DNA of 64,000 nt, taken from assembly GCA_002118135.1 (NCBI GenBank), contig BDIU01000326.1, positions 62,001 through 126,000 of the forward strand. The letters run 5' to 3'. Of the stretch, positions 36,601 to 46,312 are shown in pieces. Numbering within the stretch: position 1 is the first letter of the stretch; each line of letters begins with the position of its first letter. The notes beneath the pieces are model-generated. The model did no database searches, was not told where the DNA came from, and worked only from the letters and a program-made list of their open reading frames with translations. The position numbers were made by a program, and so were the translations under genes. This DNA is from Trebouxia sp. TZW2008. Taxonomy: Eukaryota > Chlorophyta > Trebouxiophyceae > Trebouxiales > Trebouxiaceae.

Positions 36601-39600
36601 CTCCCCAGACACAGATTGTCGCACAAAGCATGCGCAAAGCTCAAACACGCACATGCCAACGCCTGTTACAGCTGGGTTACATGGGAACCGGAATTCAAGG
36701 GTCCACGTCAACAATTTGCTTTTTAACCAAGGGGTTAATATGGCAGATGGCAAATCAACAGGTTGTTGGTTCAAGTTGCGTGAGGATCCCTATCATACCA
36801 ATGCCAAAGGCAGACCACAGTGGCACCGGCAAACAAAGCAGAAACAGTCACTGTAGTTACACAGGTGACTCACAATGCCGTAGGTGCCAGCCCCCAGCAC
36901 CACTTCCCGCCCATCATCTCCAATGCATATTTCTATCTCGCTGGCATCAATAAGAAAGGCTTGCATCTGTGCCTCATCCAGCCCGCATGATCGTCGCCTG
37001 CCCCTGTGTCTGACTGCCCCTGTAACAACACTCATGTGATAACATTATAGAACTCTACCTCGCTGGCATTGTTGACAAAGGCTTGCATCTGCCTCTCATC
37101 CAGCCCACATGATTGTCGCCTGCCCCTGTGTCTGATTGCCCCTGTAACAACACTCATGTGATAACATTATAGAACTCTACCTCGCTGGCATTGATGACAA
37201 AGGCTTGCATCTGCCTCTCATCCAGCCCATANNNNNNNNNNNNNNNNNNNNNNNNNNNNNNNNNNNNNNNNNNNNNNNNNNNNNNNNNNNNNNNNNNNNN
37301 NNNNNNNNNNNNNNNNNNNNNNNNNNNNNNNNNNNNNNNNNNNNNNNNNNNNNNNNNCTTGCATCTGCCTCTCATCCAGCCCATATGATTGTCGCCTGCC
37401 CCTATATTTGACTGCCCCTGTGACAACACTCATGTGAGAACCATGCAGACTTCTATCTCGCTGGTGTTAATGACAAAGTCTTGCATCTGCCTCTCGCCCC
37501 GCCTGCATGATTGTCGCCTGCCCCTATGTCTGACTGCCCCTGTAACAACACTGATGTTAGAGCCATGCAGATTTTGATAGTACTGGCATCACTGTAATAA
37601 CATTTGTGTGAGAACAATAGAAACTTTTACCTTGCTGGCATCAATGCCAAAGGCTGGCATTTGCCTCTCATCCAGCCAGCATGATCATTGCTTGTCCCTG
37701 TGTCTGACTGCCCCTAATGTGGTTGTCAGACAGCAAAATGGATTGCGGCAATAATCATGTGAATGTGAGATGATTAGACTGCTCAGTTAGAGGAACTGAA
37801 GTGATTGTGGGACTTTGCTGAGTATGCTTGATTGCTGTGATAGGCAAAAGCAGATCCTGTGTGGCCCTCCCCAGGGAGTCCCGGGCCAGGTTGCTTTGTG
37901 AGAGACTCAATGTCTTGAAGTGCATTTGAGGAGGCAGCTGTCATTTGCCACTCAACCTCTTTCAAGACAAGACAAAACAAGCAAAACATAAGAAGCACTG
38001 AAGCAAAAGAGAACAGTTTCACATGAAAGTTCACCTGTGGGAGGCTCCAAGGGCAATTCTGGGGTGAACTGCCTTGTAAGAAATTCGATGTCTGGAAGTG
38101 CCCCTGAAGAGGCAGCCGTCATGAGGGCAGTTGTAGATAAAGAACCAGAGCGCTCCATCTGGGGTTTTGCTCTGGGCAAATTGGCTCTGAGGCGACTCAG
38201 CACGCTGCGAGGTGAGCTTGAGAGTCCTGAGGAGTCTGTCGAGTTTCTGCTCTGTTGCTGCAGCTCTAGAAAGACCTGCAGTGTTGATGTACGCAATTCA
38301 TGATCTTAATGAAATTTCCAACTGCAAGCCAGCGTTGCTGCACATTTACAAAGCTTTGTGCACAATTGTCCATAAATCCTTTGAGAGCTGAGACTGAAAA
38401 CAGTTGAGGTTGGCACAAATGAACAGCAATTCTTCTGAGCCAACATTGCCTTGACTACGCTTTGCAACAACATATTGTTCACACATGTAATGCTAGCATC
38501 ATATGCGCGGCCTCCTTTTTTTGCAAGAGATATACACTAAGTACAAGCAAGAGAACACATGTAATGAAGCATGCATCACTGACCTGTGGCGGCCACTTGC
38601 TTCCATTTGGCCACAACCTCGATTTCTTGGTCCACACAAACGTTGCCGCCAGTGCAAACAGCAATGCTCCCAAAACTACTGACATGGTCATGACAGCAAT
38701 CTTCCATTTGGCCATTTTGTGTGGCGGCCGACTGCTGCTGATCTGGTCTGTGATTGAGTCTCCCGCAAACTTGCTAATGGAACTTATTGATGCTGAAACA
38801 GGCAGGTTGGCAGCAGCCATTCTTGCATCAAAAAGAGGTGTGCCAAGCGTGTCGTTGACAATGCTCTGAAGCGCCTGCAATAGCAATTATAACAATGATA
38901 CCAGAGGTAGCCTTTTCACTTTCTAGCACATGTGCCTCGTGTGTGTGTTGGGCTAAAAGTCTTGCAAGCAATGCACAATATGGCAACAGCTCAAAAAATG
39001 GCCAATTTTCAGTCACGCACTCTGTCCTGCAGCACCGCTCAGGTTTTTTACAGTAAGTCTTGTTGAATGAATTCATTGGCACTCTCAAATGTTGTTGTGT
39101 CAACAAAGCAGATGCAGTGGAGGCATATCTGAGCACAGTGAATCTGATTCAGTGAGTGAACAAGTTCCCTGTGTGGCACACTCTGTTAACACGACATGCA
39201 CAAACACAAACTTGTGCACCTGCCCAATCCACCTGCTATGTCAACAAAGCAAGCGGAAAAGTGGATGATGTGTGTACCTGCCCAACATGTAGCGCGGCCG
39301 CATCTTGCTGTATCGCAATTGTGACATTGGCAGAGCTGACAGTCTGGCCAGCCGGTACCGATGTTTGGTTGACTGCAATGCAGCGAATGTACCAGACTCC
39401 TGCAAAAGCCATCAAGTCCTCCAGAACTGCAATGACTGCATTCTGCTTTTGGACTGTCATGGGCACCAGGTCGCTCCCTGTCACCTGCAAAGCAATAACA
39501 CAAATTAATGAACTACAATGTCTAGCATGCATTGCGAGGTGTGTGTGGCACAAGTTCTGTTTTGCCAGGCAGGCTTGTCATGAGCAACACGATAAGGATG

Positions 39601-41352
39601 TCTGATGCTCAAATGTTGGAAGTCCAAACAAAGCAAGGCTTTGCATTTGCCTCAGATTGGAGCAGGACTGCTGTATGTTGTGACCAGTCTGTTGCAATGT
39701 TTTGACTGCACTGTATTACATTTTGCACCACATGCAAAGCACAGTCAGGTGCCAAGCTACAGCCATATTGCAATGTCCAAATAGCACCAGCTGTGATCAC
39801 TTGCATGACTGACAGTGCAAAACGAGAATGTTTTGCTCGACCTGACAGCTGAAATCCCTTTGCTATGACGCTTATGTTGAAAGCAATGCTCTGCAATATA
39901 CGCTGAAACCACAAAAGCCTGTGAGCTTGCTACTGGCTTGCTTGTGTTATGCGTTTGCTGGTCAGCACCAAACAGCAGTGTGTCATGTGCTGAAAAATCA
40001 GGCCCAAATGGCAGAACGATTGCTGTCAGCTTGGGCAGGTGATCACCTTGAGGTCAACTAGGAATGAATTGTATGCAGGGATAGGCATGCGACCCAGCAC
40101 CTGTCTAGCGTGCTGGGACAGGACATAGTTTGTGCAGATCCAGGCCTCCTGCAACACAATGCAATACTAAGCGTTCGCATGCTGATCGGCCAGGGTTCCT
40201 GGGGTGATAAGCATATGCAGCAGCAGGCAATCTACAGCAGTCTTGCATTGCATCAAGCAACATTGAGCAGAACGCTCTTTGCAGCTGTGTCATACATAAG
40301 TCAGCTCAAGACCCAAGACATCCCATGCAGTAGCTAGATGTGTGATCACATGCCTAGCTAGTACTCTGACTTTGCCTGAATGGTTGCTGTCAGTCAGATG
40401 TGCAGCAAAAGGTGAGTGCGGCATGCATTGTATGCAAAGCAATCTGACAGGCATTCGCATAACAGCTTACCACTGTGTAGCCTTGTGATGTCATGATGTT
40501 TGCCAAGCGGTTGTGGTTAGTCTTTGCTACATTGCCAAGATCTGGGTACCAAGCCTGGTTATCAATGGTGATGTTGAGAGAGACATCAACAGCATTGTAG
40601 TCAGCAAGCATCTGGTCTGAGAAACTGTCTCCTGCCAGATTGCTGGCAGCAACTGCAATCAGGCAATATCAGATTTGACTTTGAGGCTGCACAGTGCAGT
40701 CATCAGCAAAACGGGAACACAGACTAAAGACTGCAGTCTTTGGCATTGCAATGCATTGTAGGCCACAACATGACATGCACTCCTGTGCAATGCACAGAAC
40801 ATCTCTGTCTCAACAGTACATTGCGCAATACATCTGAGATTCACAGCATGATGCAGCTTGCACAGCAGGCAAAAAGTGTCTTAAGACTTTGTTGCACACT
40901 GATACTGAGATTCACAGCATGATGCAGCTTGCATAGCAGGCAAACAGTGTCTCAAGAGTTTGTTTCACAATGGTCATGAGATTCACAGCATGATGCAGCC
41001 TGCATAGCATGCAAAGTCAAGTCATCTTACCAGGCTGCCCATCCAGATAAACAGGTGCAGCTGAAGAGACTGTAACACCAGTAGCCTGCCCGTGATAGTG
41101 ATAGACTGCAAATATGGATTGTGAAACCTTGTCGACCTGTGCTGTGAAGTTTGGCTGCATCAGCTGATACCCCATGATCCTCCACACCTCTGAGAACAGA
41201 GGCATGAGGCTGCCATCTGGCAACTCGCCTGTGTGGAGGTAAGGTGCAAAGTATGGGTTTGGGCCTGCCTGTGTCTGTGCATCCGTTTTGAGGGGGGATG
41301 CTACAAGTAGCGCCGCTATGATCTGGAGAACTACTTTGGGATTGGGTGTCAT
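33156..41352 (-). CDS. Receptor-like protein kinase (signal peptide, ectodomain, membrane segment, TKL-type kinase)
   Basis: Likely type I membrane kinase. Exon 1 (41031-41352) starts MTPNPKVVLQIIAALLVASP, a signal peptide, then an ectodomain with N-glycosylation sites. Further ectodomain exons: 40471-40652, 40047-40148, a short one near 39850-39897, about 39278-39487 and about 39060-39130. Exon 38584-38874 holds the membrane span (IAVMTMSVVLGALLFALAAT) followed by Lys/Arg. Juxtamembrane exon: 38035-38275. Kinase exons: 36874-37019 (VVLGAGTYGIV, Gly loop), 36231-36330 (DVAVKTINREL), near 35925 (EINQL), 35711-35815 (LVQFYGSCV), 34857-34979, 34239-34408 (LHRDIKSGNVLLSKD; CDIGLS; YAAPEML), 33700-33796 (DVFSYGVVLWEL) and 33156-33284 (last exon, stop TAG). 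Active-site residues are present, with DIG replacing DFG. At least six places carry tandem duplications at exons or splice sites. Ectodomain exon phases are not fully resolved. Confidence 0.8.
34042..34293 (-). repeat. Three copies of the APE-motif exon end
   Basis: The end of exon 34239-34408 (STFAYAAPEMLLNL, donor GTGCAT) is repeated at about 34122-34180 as SDFAYAAPDMLLNL with its own GTGCAT. A partial copy at about 34042-34070 (STFAYAN then stop) follows. Spacing is about 90-113 bp. Confidence 0.8.
34680..34872 (-). repeat. 46-bp tandem array of a 5' splice donor
   Basis: On the minus strand the exon end CCCAGTCT|GTAAGTGC at 34856 is followed by units of about 46 bp. These contain CCCAGTCC|GTAAGCGC, CCCAGTCT|GTAAGTGC and a decayed CTCAGTCTTGAAGTGC. 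Three units keep a usable-looking GTAAG donor. The period is not a multiple of three. Confidence 0.85.
36874..37700 (-). repeat. 122-bp tandem array of the Gly-loop exon start, interrupted by an assembly gap
   Basis: CTTGCATCTG-type unit landmarks lie at 36960, 37082, 37204, 37358 and 37480, with a diverged unit near 37653. The spacing is 122 bp except across the N run. On the minus strand each unit carries a TTACAG acceptor followed by a sequence like RGRRxSCGLDExQMQAF and xASExE. Only the 36874-37019 unit continues into the kinase Gly-rich loop. Confidence 0.85.
37232..37357. other. Assembly gap (126 N)
   Basis: A run of 126 undetermined bases inside the 122-bp tandem array. The landmark spacing across it is 154 bp, not a multiple of 122, so the gap size is probably an estimate and repeat units may be missing. 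Confidence 0.99.
37835..38275 (-). repeat. Duplicated juxtamembrane exon of the receptor kinase
   Basis: Exon 38035-38275 ends with TAASSGALPDIEFLTRQ and donor CCCACAG|GTGAAC. A second copy at about 37840-37962 encodes TAASSNALQDIESLTKQ, but the donor position reads CACACAG|GATCTG. Copy 2 therefore probably cannot be spliced onward at that place. Confidence 0.75.
40836..41022. repeat. 71-bp tandem repeat in receptor kinase intron 1
   Basis: GAGATTCACAGCATGATGCA begins at 40836, 40907 and 40978, an exact 71-bp period. The third copy runs up to the donor of exon 1. Confidence 0.9.
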
Positions 41353-42260
41353 CCGCAAGGCATGGTGTGCTGGCGAGGCAGTTGTTCCTGTACCTCGTCT
41401 GACGAGTTCATTCACTTTTTCGGATACGTTTTGATGCAAATACAACGCAAAAGGCTCCAAGGCTTCCGATCAAGCTGCGTGGTCGTTCTGCTGTGGGTCA
41501 ACAGCGGCAACGCCAACAGCGAATGTCTAAGGGCTGTGTGGACACGGTCAGTTGTGAATATGGACTTGTCGAACTATGCCACATTGCCCGAACTCATGAC
41601 GTGAATGTTACAATGCGCTTTGCAGCACATCAGCACAGCATGCGTCTCAGTTGAGGGGAGAAGCTGTTAGGCTAGATCAATACAGATGCTACTCTCGTTC
41701 CTGCAGACAACGGGAGGGGATCGTACGTCGCGTTTGGGTGGCAATGTGTCCAGCCGAGGCTTGTTGCAGCTATGACATACTGCATGAACCGCCCGGTGGA
41801 CGGTGCCGCCTGCTAACATACCGTGAAGGCTTATCGTTGACTGCCTCGTCACAAGCAACGATACGCCTTTCACGTGGTCAAAAATTGGTAAAACAAGCAG
41901 ACCACATGGCCCCGGCGGACGTCCAGAAACGAAGCTGCAGTCGTAAAAGTGCGTGTGTGTGACGCTGGAAGAAGAAGAATCGTCTGTGCTGAACACCTGT
42001 AGCGTTCCATCTGTTGTCTTTCAGCAGTTTCGTGTAGTCAGTGTGCCCGAAGTAGCAGCCGCAACAGGTGTTTACAGAACACCTTCATTCCCGGACACAA
42101 TCTGTTCTCGACTGACAAGACCTTGGGCAGTATCAGCGGGGAAGGCTTGTACAGGATTTTGTCAGCGGCCCGCGTCGTGCCGGCCAGTGCAGGTGTTGAA
42201 AGCTCTGCAAGCGTGGAAGCGCGGACATGACGAAGCAATCCCTACCGAGTACGTGATGCT
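41353..42260. other. Upstream region of the receptor kinase
   Basis: About 900 bp. A minus-strand open frame continues to 41460 without a clear need for it (an upstream ATG at 41460 would remove the N-terminal position of the signal peptide). The plus-strand frame about 42080-42235 reads like coding sequence (GHNLFSTDKTLGSISGEGLY) and ends in a TGA just before the next ORF. Nothing is named with confidence. Confidence 0.35.
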
Positions 42261-42953
42261 ATGTCTCTCAAGGCGCTGGCACGTCAACAAGTGCTGAATT
42301 TGTTTCGTGAGCTGCAGAGGGGCGCTTCTCTGTGTCACTGCGTGGGTTCTCTGCGGTGGAGTTGTTTAAAGTGACAGACCCCTGGACGACGCAATCCCTA
42401 TCGGAGGTGCTAGTTAACAAGTATGGCAGAGTAGCGTTGGAGACAAAGAGTGGATACCAAGTTTTCTTGAGTGACAAGAGACTTACTGCTCAGCAAATGG
42501 ATGACTTGGTGTTCTGCTCAGCCTCTACACAAGGTATCATGCATGTCAAACTGTCAAGGGTCACATACATGTCAGACCTCGCTTGTGCTTCAAATTCCAG
42601 TTTGGAGAGCTGCACGACAGTTGTTTGCGTCAACATTTGATCACAAGGTTCTGTACTACAGGGAACCGCTGGGGCTGCTCTTCTCAGAAGCAGTCACAGC
42701 ATCAAAAGAACAGGTCTGCCAGAGTGTTGCTTCAGAGCATCATGGATTGCCTGAAGAGGCCGAACTTGCATTGCCACATGGACAGTTACAAATTGCTGCC
42801 ACCAGCAGCGATTTGTTAAAGCAGCAATTACTGAGCTTGTTTCAGCAGCCCTTGTTGCTACTGTGGAGGCTAAATCAAATGCCAATGTCATTGATCACGG
42901 CAGCGTGTTTGCACTTGATTGTTGCATGATTCAAGTCGAATGTGTTTATTAAG
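42261..42953 (+). CDS. Unrecognised gene or gene fragment
   Basis: An ATG at 42261 opens MSLKALARQQVLNLFRELQR. This resembles the start of LYR-motif proteins only weakly. After a G run near 42320 the coding character moves to another frame (ELFKVTDPWTTQSLSEVLVN), as if one base were missing. Likely later exons are about 42325-42532, 42599-42714 and about 42811-42953; the last reads RFVKAAITELVSAALVATVE and ends TAA at 42951-42953. No family recognised. It may be a working gene with an assembly error or a recent pseudogene. Confidence 0.35.
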
Positions 42954-45540
42954 TGCGTGAAGCCTGAGCTAGCCGAGGCGCTTGCGCTCTGTGATTGGAG
43001 CGACTGGAGCAACTTATCGGGCAGATTGGAGCCAGCTGTTCAAGCACAGCATTTGGCTGTGCGGATCTGAGAATTGTCCTCTGACATACTTGCGCTACCG
43101 CCTCACTTGCACCAAACAAGTCATGCATGCATTACTTGCGAGCACATTTGCATCATGCACCCAACACTTTTAGACATTGTCTCGCAACAGCCACAAGCTG
43201 TTGCTTGCATTACACAATGTCTAGAAGTCATGTAGTCTCGGACAGCCATGCAAAAAGGAAATTTGATAAAAGATTACACGATTGCCAGTGGATGCAATAC
43301 CTTGGTATAAGTCGGAAAGCTTATGCTATTCTTAGGGATGATGGGGGCTGCTTCCACTAGCAGCTGGCAACTTGTTAGCGATTTGAGACTGCTGCCTTGG
43401 GAGTACTTTTAACTTTGCAATGAGGAGGACCTTGCGGATGTTCATGCTAGGATGCGTGATTAAAACCACCTTGCAAAGGCAGTTTATGATAGCTAGATGG
43501 CTCGTGCAATGACTGATTTGATTTACAGATCGATGTTCCCTTACATTGGCTGATCAAAGAGCCTTACCTGTGATAAATCTCAAGCAAAAGTCGAGTCCCT
43601 TCTGTCACATCATTGACGATCTGTTCTTGAATGCTGCAAATGCGCTTTAATCCTATGTCGAGCATCGATTCATCCAATTCAAAAAGACACTTGACCGCTT
43701 CCTGATAATTCAAAGTGTCGGAGACGCTGTCATGTAAGGCACCAACATCTTCACAGACTCTTCTCAATAACTCTCTAGCATGCTCTGGTTCTGTAACGAA
43801 CTGCTCTGCATTACACCAGAATGCTCAGCAGTGAGTTGAGCCCTATAACCAAGCTCTGAAAGGTTGTCCATGGCGAACCGTAGCGTTACGTTACGATCCC
43901 GTTCAGGTCCTTCTCCTTGGAGGTGAAGAACTGGATGCATGTGATCAGGTCCTGCGCGAATTTGAGCTGTAGCCTCGAAGCTCTGAACTCCTAATAGACA
44001 AGCAGGTTTTTGTTGCCTCCTTTTGTTGAAGTTAGGTGGACTACAATTTCGGCCAGAGTTTGAAGGGATTCTAGCTGGCCGTCCCACCAATCGCTCATTC
44101 GCCGGAAGGTGGTACCCAGTGACGATTTAGATGCTCGAAAGGTGGCTCTGCAGTGCCCGGATTTCCGTCTAGCTCATACTCTATCAGCCGCAGATACTTT
44201 TTAATCATTGCACGCTGATCTGGATTTGTCTTCATACGATACAGGCTTTTGTGTGATACGCTGAAGTAATTTATGGTAGTGTCTGTGTGAATGACTGTGC
44301 TCATGACTCACTTGGAGTGGGCGGCGGTGTAGAGGCGGGAAGCTCTGTAGCTGCTGCGTGACCTGCTGCTCTGGCTGCTAGGATGTAGTGTCTCAGGATG
44401 AGGTTGAGGTGAAGATGTGCCCACTGAGCCTCTTCGTAGGTGATCTTGACGTCCGTGTTGATTGCTGTGCCTGATGCTGTAACAACTCGGGCAAAAGGGT
44501 ACGAATTCGATGCACGCCTATTTTCTCATCATATTAGGCCGTGTCGTTACAGATGCTATGATCTCTAGCTCTTTGTTGCAAGATCCATAGGAGGGGAGGA
44601 ATTCTCTGGCTGGCTCGGGCATGCTAGATCTATAGAACAGAGAACTCTATTGTGTGCAACAAGCTCCTGAGCAGCGCCGAATTACAGTAGACTTTCTGCC
44701 CCAACTTCTGCAGAAACTGCGTACAACCTCTGTAAGATCAGCGCCACATCACTGCAGCGTCAGCGCCTGAAGTCTGCGCGCTCTACGTACAACCTCTGTA
44801 GCCACTGCGTGCAGCTGTCACTTGCTCTGCATGCAGAGATCAAAACTTTTGATTTGTTTGGGTTCTGTTAGAATCCCATGGTTGTGTACAAGGGCAGCGC
44901 CGCAAGCGGCGGAAAGCGGTGGGGGTAGCGCGTGTGTGTGGCGCTAACAGCCAGCTGTACCCTTGTACCATGTACTGCTCACTTTCTCCAGAAGTCCGCA
45001 CTACCAACAGAACCTCAGAATTCTCAGAGAACTTCAGGTACATTGGTACATAGGGTACATTACCGTTACTACTACTTTCTCTACTGAAAATTCAAATAGA
45101 AGTACTAGGTAAAGTACTACAAGGATATTATTGATTATTTTAAGGAAAAGCCATGTACCTGTGTACCTCTGTAGGGTTTTTGACACACACATACTGCCTG
45201 CTGTTTTCAGACAGTTAAAACCTGGCATCTGAAATTACCGGATTCTGGTAGGGTAATACACACACTTACAGACACCCCTGCTTACATAACCATGACATAA
45301 CAATGGAAAAGCTTAGTGATAGCAAATGGTCAGTGGTCAGTGTTGCAAATATATATATTTGCAGCTGCTATCCCGCTCTTTGTTTTGAGATTTGCTCAAA
45401 CTTTAACAAAAGCTGTCCTGCCATTTATTGTCGTCATCAGGTGATTATCTTCAACACTGAGTTGTAATGGTGTACTTACATACATCAGCAGAGTCTAGAC
45501 GATCTGCGGTCTAGACCACAAGCATAGCTTGGCAGTATCC
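42954..45540. other. Gene-poor region with fragmentary open frames
   Basis: About 2.6 kb. Minus-strand frames at 43564-43767, 43764-44090 and 44095-44304 look protein-like in places (LRLIEYELDG; LFELDESMLDIGL) but are interrupted by stops and frame changes, as expected of a decayed gene. I could not name it. From about 44900 to 45300 the sequence is more AT-rich, with a CTAC-type simple stretch. Confidence 0.3.
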
Positions 45541-45790
45541 TTGCATCAGATCTCATACAATTACTAGACAAGTACAAAGACTTTGCATGCAAACCCTGCC
45601 ATGTAGACGTCCATATGCTAGTATTGCTTGTTACACCTCATAATAAACTAGCTGATAGATTGGCAGAAATTGATAGCACTGTCTGAAAGTCAGAACTTAG
45701 ATGCAAACCCAAGCTACTCTCAACCCTGAATCCAGCCCACTACCAAGTTGAAATCGAACAGCAATTTTACAGATCTGACCGAGATATGCG
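45541..45790 (+). mobile_element. Possible degenerate RNase H remnant of a retroelement
   Basis: One frame reads SDLIQLLDKYKDF, then VDVHMLVLLVTPHNKLADRLA before a stop. The order SD..LI..L, a beta strand, H and N-x-x-AD-x-LA resembles the end of RNase H domains from retrotransposons. No other element part was recognised nearby, so the call is weak. Confidence 0.25.
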
Positions 45791-45909
45791 ACACAACACA
45801 AGCGCATTGTAAATAGTTCATTTGACAGAGAATGCGGCACTAACTAACACTTAGATGGCCTAGACATCTAGAGCTTGACGGTTTGACAAATCCAATGCAG
45901 CATGTAGGG

Positions 45910-46260
45910 TCAGTGTGGAATGACAGCCAGCACATTGGGCATATTGTTCTTGACCCAGTCCCAAAAGGTGATGTCCCTATAATTGCCGCAATGTACATCA
46001 AAGACTGTCATGGGTCGAAGCTGGTCTATGCTTGGGTATGGGAATGCGGCTGCGGGCAGCACTGTTTGGTATGGATTCTTCAGCACACCACCTGCAGAAC
46101 AGCATTTTCCTCTCATGTCCGAAACAGAGTGCATGTGCTCCCAGGTTCATGCTTGGAGCGTACGCTTAGAGCATATACGCAGTGTGCCATTTGGGTACTT
46201 CACAGTCAACCATTGGTGCACGCAGACTTCGGGCCTCAATGCCCAAGAAAGGCAAAAAAG
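45910..46260 (-). pseudogene. Unrecognised minus-strand reading frame with one in-frame TGA
   Basis: From about 46235 down to 45910 one frame stays open except for a TGA at about 46145-46147: PEVCVHQWLTVKYPNGTLRI, stop, then MRGKCCSAGGVLKNPYQTVL and a tail FWDWVKNNMPNVLAVIPH. Composition suggests real protein on both sides of the TGA. No family recognised. Confidence 0.3.
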
Positions 46261-46312
46261 TCAACATGTATATATGTTTGATGGTTGCAAAACATTGGCG
46301 ATGAGCAAAGAA

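Noticed and set aside
37200..37500. CRISPR-like array from regular 122-bp repeats
   Set aside because: The host is eukaryotic, units are contiguous without unique spacers, and they copy a kinase exon.
42261..42330. LYR-motif (ISD11-like) mitochondrial protein
   Set aside because: Only the first about 20 residues resemble the family; the downstream sequence does not follow it.
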